Shown here: positions 61,634 through 64,000 of the stretch, one piece after another
How positions within the stretch are numbered: position 1 is the stretch's first letter
Layout: each line of letters starts with the position of its first letter
NCBI GenBank assembly: GCA_965247915.1
Contig: OZ252048.1
Coordinates: forward strand, 2,914,001-2,978,000
DNA length: 64,000 nt
Source of the DNA: JAKZRT01 sp965247915
GTDB taxonomy: Bacteria; Pseudomonadota; Alphaproteobacteria; Rhodobacterales; Rhodobacteraceae
Direction: 5' to 3'
Position numbers and translations under genes: made by a program
Notes under the pieces: model-generated
Seen by the model: only the letters and a program-made list of their open reading frames with translations
Databases searched by the model: none
What the model was told of the DNA's origin: nothing

Positions 61634-62552
61634 CGACCTCGTCCCTTTGTCGTGGGTCGAGCCAAGCATAGGCGAGGTCGACGAGAAGGTTGGCCGTGAC
61701 CATCGTGATCGTCACAATCACGATTATGGCTTGTACAATGGCAAGCTCGCGCGCTGAAACCGCATTGACCAAAAGACGGCCGACACCGGGCCAGGCAAAG
61801 ACCGCCTCGACCACGACGGAGCCCGCGATCATGTCGCCCAGCCGGAATCCAAGAAGCGTCACGATTGGGATCGCCGCGTTGGGAACGGCGTGCCACATTA
61901 TGCGGCGTGGGCGGCGCAGGCCCTTTGACTGTGCCGTGCGCATATAGGGGCGGTTCATCACTTCAAGCATGGAGGAGCGTGCAAACCGAGCGATGCTGCC
62001 CGCGCCGGCTGTTCCGAGCGTGATGACCGGCAAAATGAAATGCGCCCAAGTGCCGGTCCCGGAACTGGGTAGCAAACGGAACGTCATCGAGAAGAGGAGT
62101 ATCAGGAGGATGCCGATAAAAAAGTTCGGAAGGGCAAAGCCGAGCACGGCAAAGCCCATAGCGAACCGGTCAAGGACTGTGTTGCGATAAAGAGCGGCCA
62201 AGATGCCGAGGGGAATGCCCAGCGCAAGGCTGAAGAGGAACGCCGCGAAGCCGAGTTGCAGAGTAGCAGGCACACGCTCGAGCACGACCTCAAGCGCATC
62301 GCGCCCGTCGCGGATGGACTGACCCCAATCGCCTTGCAATAACCCCCAAAAATAATTGACGTATTGGCGCCAGATGGGTTGGTCGAAGCCATAAAGCGTC
62401 GTGTAATAGTCTATGAGGTCCGGCGGGGCGTCGTCGCCCAACAAAGCTTCAAGCGGATCACCCGACAGCCTAAGGGCGATGAAGACAAGCGTCAGAAGGC
62501 CCCAGACCGTTAGCATGCCGCGCAACACTCGAAGAACGATGAGGCGGGACAT
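61617..62552 (-). CDS. ABC transporter permease, DppB-type
   Basis: 311 residues with six predicted helices. Hallmarks: LIVLRVLRGMLTVWGLLTLV, DPLEALLGDDAPPDLIDYY, coupling loop YMRTAQSKGLRRPRRIMWHA, C-terminal YAWLDPRQRDE. Its start touches the stop of the ATPase gene, so the order is ATPase, DppB, DppC, isomerase. Confidence 0.9.
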   Translation of the reverse strand: MSRLIVLRVLRGMLTVWGLLTLVFIALRLSGDPLEALLGDDAPPDLIDYYTTLYGFDQPIWRQYVNYFWGLLQGDWGQSIRDGRDALEVVLERVPATLQLGFAAFLFSLALGIPLGILAALYRNTVLDRFAMGFAVLGFALPNFFIGILLILLFSMTFRLLPSSGTGTWAHFILPVITLGTAGAGSIARFARSSMLEVMNRPYMRTAQSKGLRRPRRIMWHAVPNAAIPIVTLLGFRLGDMIAGSVVVEAVFAWPGVGRLLVNAVSARELAIVQAIIVIVTITMVTANLLVDLAYAWLDPRQRDEVDDRKR

Positions 62553-64000
62553 TAGAAGGCCTTAAGCCGGTTCACGCTCCGGTCGCGGGGATGTGTGACC
62601 GGGGCTGACGAGATCAGAAGGCGCGTATAGGGGTGCCGCGGGGCCGCGAAAACCGTGTCCGTCTCGCCTTCTTCGACGATTTTTCCCGAATGGAGCACCA
62701 TAACGCGATCGACGAGCGTCCGCACGAGTGAGAGGTCATGCGACACGATCAGGAGGCTCATGCCATTCTCGCGTTGGATGCGTGCCAGAAGCGCGATGAT
62801 CTGCGCGCCCACGCTCACATCAAGGGCCGAGACGGGCTCATCGCAGACGATGAAGCGCGGGGCGAGGACAAGCGCGCGTGCAATGACGACGCGTTGCTTC
62901 TGCCCGCCGCTGAGCGCGCCAGGGAACTTCTGATGGACCGAGGCATCAAGCCCCACCTGATCGAGCACCGCGGCGGCGCGGCCGCGTCGGTCGGCTATTG
63001 AACCGACACCAAAAATGTCGAGCGGCTCTTTCACCTGTTCGAGCACGCGCGTGCGCGGGTCGAGCGCGCTGTGTGGGTCTTGAAAAATGATCTGGATCTC
63101 TTGGCGGAGCGCCTGCCAGCTCGGGTCGCCGGGGTTTGGCATGGCCTGGCCGTCAAGCGTGACCATACCGGCATCGGGCCGCTCAAGCCCGAGCAGCAGG
63201 CGCCCAATGGTGCTTTTCCCCGATCCGCTTTCGCCAATGAGACCTACGATCTCGCCGTGGCCGATGGTGACATCGACGCCGCCCACCGCGACTGTCTCTA
63301 CCCGTTTTTCAAAGAGCTTGCGGCGCGGGTTGGGGTAACGCCGGACGAGGCCGCGGGCCTCGATCAGCGGTGCGGTACCCGCGGCGCCCGCTCTGCGCGC
63401 GCGCCGAGTCTTTTGGCGTGCTGCCAGAAGCATTTGCGTATAGGGATGCTCAGGGGCGTCGAAGATCTGCTCCACTGGCCCCATCTCGACAATCTGCCCT
63501 CGATACATGACCGCGACGCTATCTGCCATTTCGGCGACGACACCCATGTCGTGACTGATCATGAGGAGCGCAAGATTGTACCTGGACCGGAGTTCCCGCA
63601 GGAGATCCAGAATTTGCGCTTGCACCATCACATCAAGCGCGGTTGTCGGCTCGTCCGCGATCAGGAGTGACGGCTGGGCGGAAAGCGCCATGGCGATCAT
63701 TACCCGCTGCGCCATGCCGCCCGAAAGCTGATGGGGATAGGCCACGAGGCGCCGCTCGGGCTCTCGGATGCCGACGGAGGTGAGAAGATCGAGGGCCTCC
63801 GCCCGAGCTGCTCGCCGGGACACTGTCCGATGCGATCGGATCGCCTCGACAAGCTGCGTCTCGACGGTCTGTACCGGGTTGAGCGCCGGGACCGCCTCTT
63901 GGAAGATCATTGAAATATCGCGGCCGCGAATCGACGCGAAGTCGTGGTCAGACAGACCTAAGAGCTGCCGACCGTCGAGTGTGACCACGCCGGTCGCGGA
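62552..64000 (-). CDS. ABC transporter dual ATPase (DppD-DppF fusion), 5'-truncated by window edge
   Basis: At least 480 residues; the start and the first Walker A lie beyond 64000. Visible in domain 1: signature LSGGMAQRVMIAMAL and Walker B LLIADEPTTALDV. Domain 2: Walker A GESGSGKST, signature LSGGQKQRVVIARAL, Walker B FIVCDEPVSALDV. The C-terminal oligopeptide extension (HPYTRLLISSAPVTHP) is present. Related in architecture to the fusion at 13887-15578 but diverged. Confidence 0.9.
   Translation of the reverse strand, partial: SATGVVTLDGRQLLGLSDHDFASIRGRDISMIFQEAVPALNPVQTVETQLVEAIRSHRTVSRRAARAEALDLLTSVGIREPERRLVAYPHQLSGGMAQRVMIAMALSAQPSLLIADEPTTALDVMVQAQILDLLRELRSRYNLALLMISHDMGVVAEMADSVAVMYRGQIVEMGPVEQIFDAPEHPYTQMLLAARQKTRRARRAGAAGTAPLIEARGLVRRYPNPRRKLFEKRVETVAVGGVDVTIGHGEIVGLIGESGSGKSTIGRLLLGLERPDAGMVTLDGQAMPNPGDPSWQALRQEIQIIFQDPHSALDPRTRVLEQVKEPLDIFGVGSIADRRGRAAAVLDQVGLDASVHQKFPGALSGGQKQRVVIARALVLAPRFIVCDEPVSALDVSVGAQIIALLARIQRENGMSLLIVSHDLSLVRTLVDRVMVLHSGKIVEEGETDTVFAAPRHPYTRLLISSAPVTHPRDRSVNRLKAF

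Noticed and set aside
1..64000. tRNA, rRNA or riboswitch genes
   Set aside because: I looked in the intergenic gaps on both strands and saw no cloverleaf-like or conserved RNA pattern; all gaps are short. A tRNAscan or Rfam run could overturn this.

Overview
The window looks like accessory DNA of a marine, probably alga-associated alphaproteobacterium (Rhodobacterales-like). This is inferred from the gene content: oxidative uronate and L-fucose pathways linked to sulfatases, peptide-type and sulfonate-type ABC importers, a tripartite tricarboxylate transporter, and IS families common in roseobacters. No rRNA, tRNA or housekeeping gene anchors the taxonomy. Roughly a third of the sequence is insertion sequences or their debris, and many genes end at an IS junction.

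Layout. 1-2912: an IS256 remnant, the 3' end of a BREX-3-like locus (brxA-like gene and the C-terminal part of pglZ) and the IS6 element that cuts pglZ. 3046-19479: a two-way cluster for hexuronate breakdown. Minus strand: regulator, lactonase, uronate dehydrogenase, KdgD, sulfatase, ketoglutarate-semialdehyde dehydrogenase. Plus strand: peptide-type ABC importer, two enolase-superfamily dehydratases, galactarate dehydratase. Together these can take a uronic acid to 2-oxoglutarate. 19764-23951: a serine resolvase and a four-gene translationally coupled operon built on a GHKL ATPase, the best candidate for an undescribed (possibly anti-phage) system. 23967-31561: a TctCAB transporter plus cysteine hydrolase, with a trapped M20 peptidase fragment, between two inverted IS5 copies.

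31637-36971: a nested pile of elements (hsdM cut by IS481, IS481 cut by ISAs1, ISAs1 cut by IS3) and a 540-bp inverted copy of the IS481 end. 36969-48174: a second catabolic cluster. Minus strand: fuconolactonase stub, aldo-keto reductase, SsuBC-like ABC importer with an extra small membrane protein, GntR regulator, SsuA-like binding protein. Plus strand: NAD-dependent dehydrogenase, sulfatase, SDR, FAH-family hydrolase, L-fuconate dehydratase. This is the non-phosphorylative L-fucose route ending in pyruvate and lactate, apparently fed by a sulfated substrate.

48544-52562: an IS21 element interrupted by an intact IS3 and cut by a third IS5. 52561-59558: a 3803-bp tandem duplication of [divergent panB-like gene, phyH-like dioxygenase, IS1182], whose first copy lost most of panB to IS5. 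59938-64000: an operon for another peptide-type ABC importer and a TIM-barrel sugar isomerase/epimerase, running off the right edge.

The two catabolic clusters share a logic: an importer, a paralogous sulfatase without a signal peptide (so cytoplasmic desulfation), then an oxidative sugar-acid route. That fits use of sulfated, uronate- and fucose-containing algal polysaccharide fragments. Several steps are damaged (fuconolactonase truncated, SDR frameshifted), so the fucose route may be decaying or may rely on spontaneous lactone hydrolysis. All functional statements come from reading motifs and recalled family resemblance; no database search was run.
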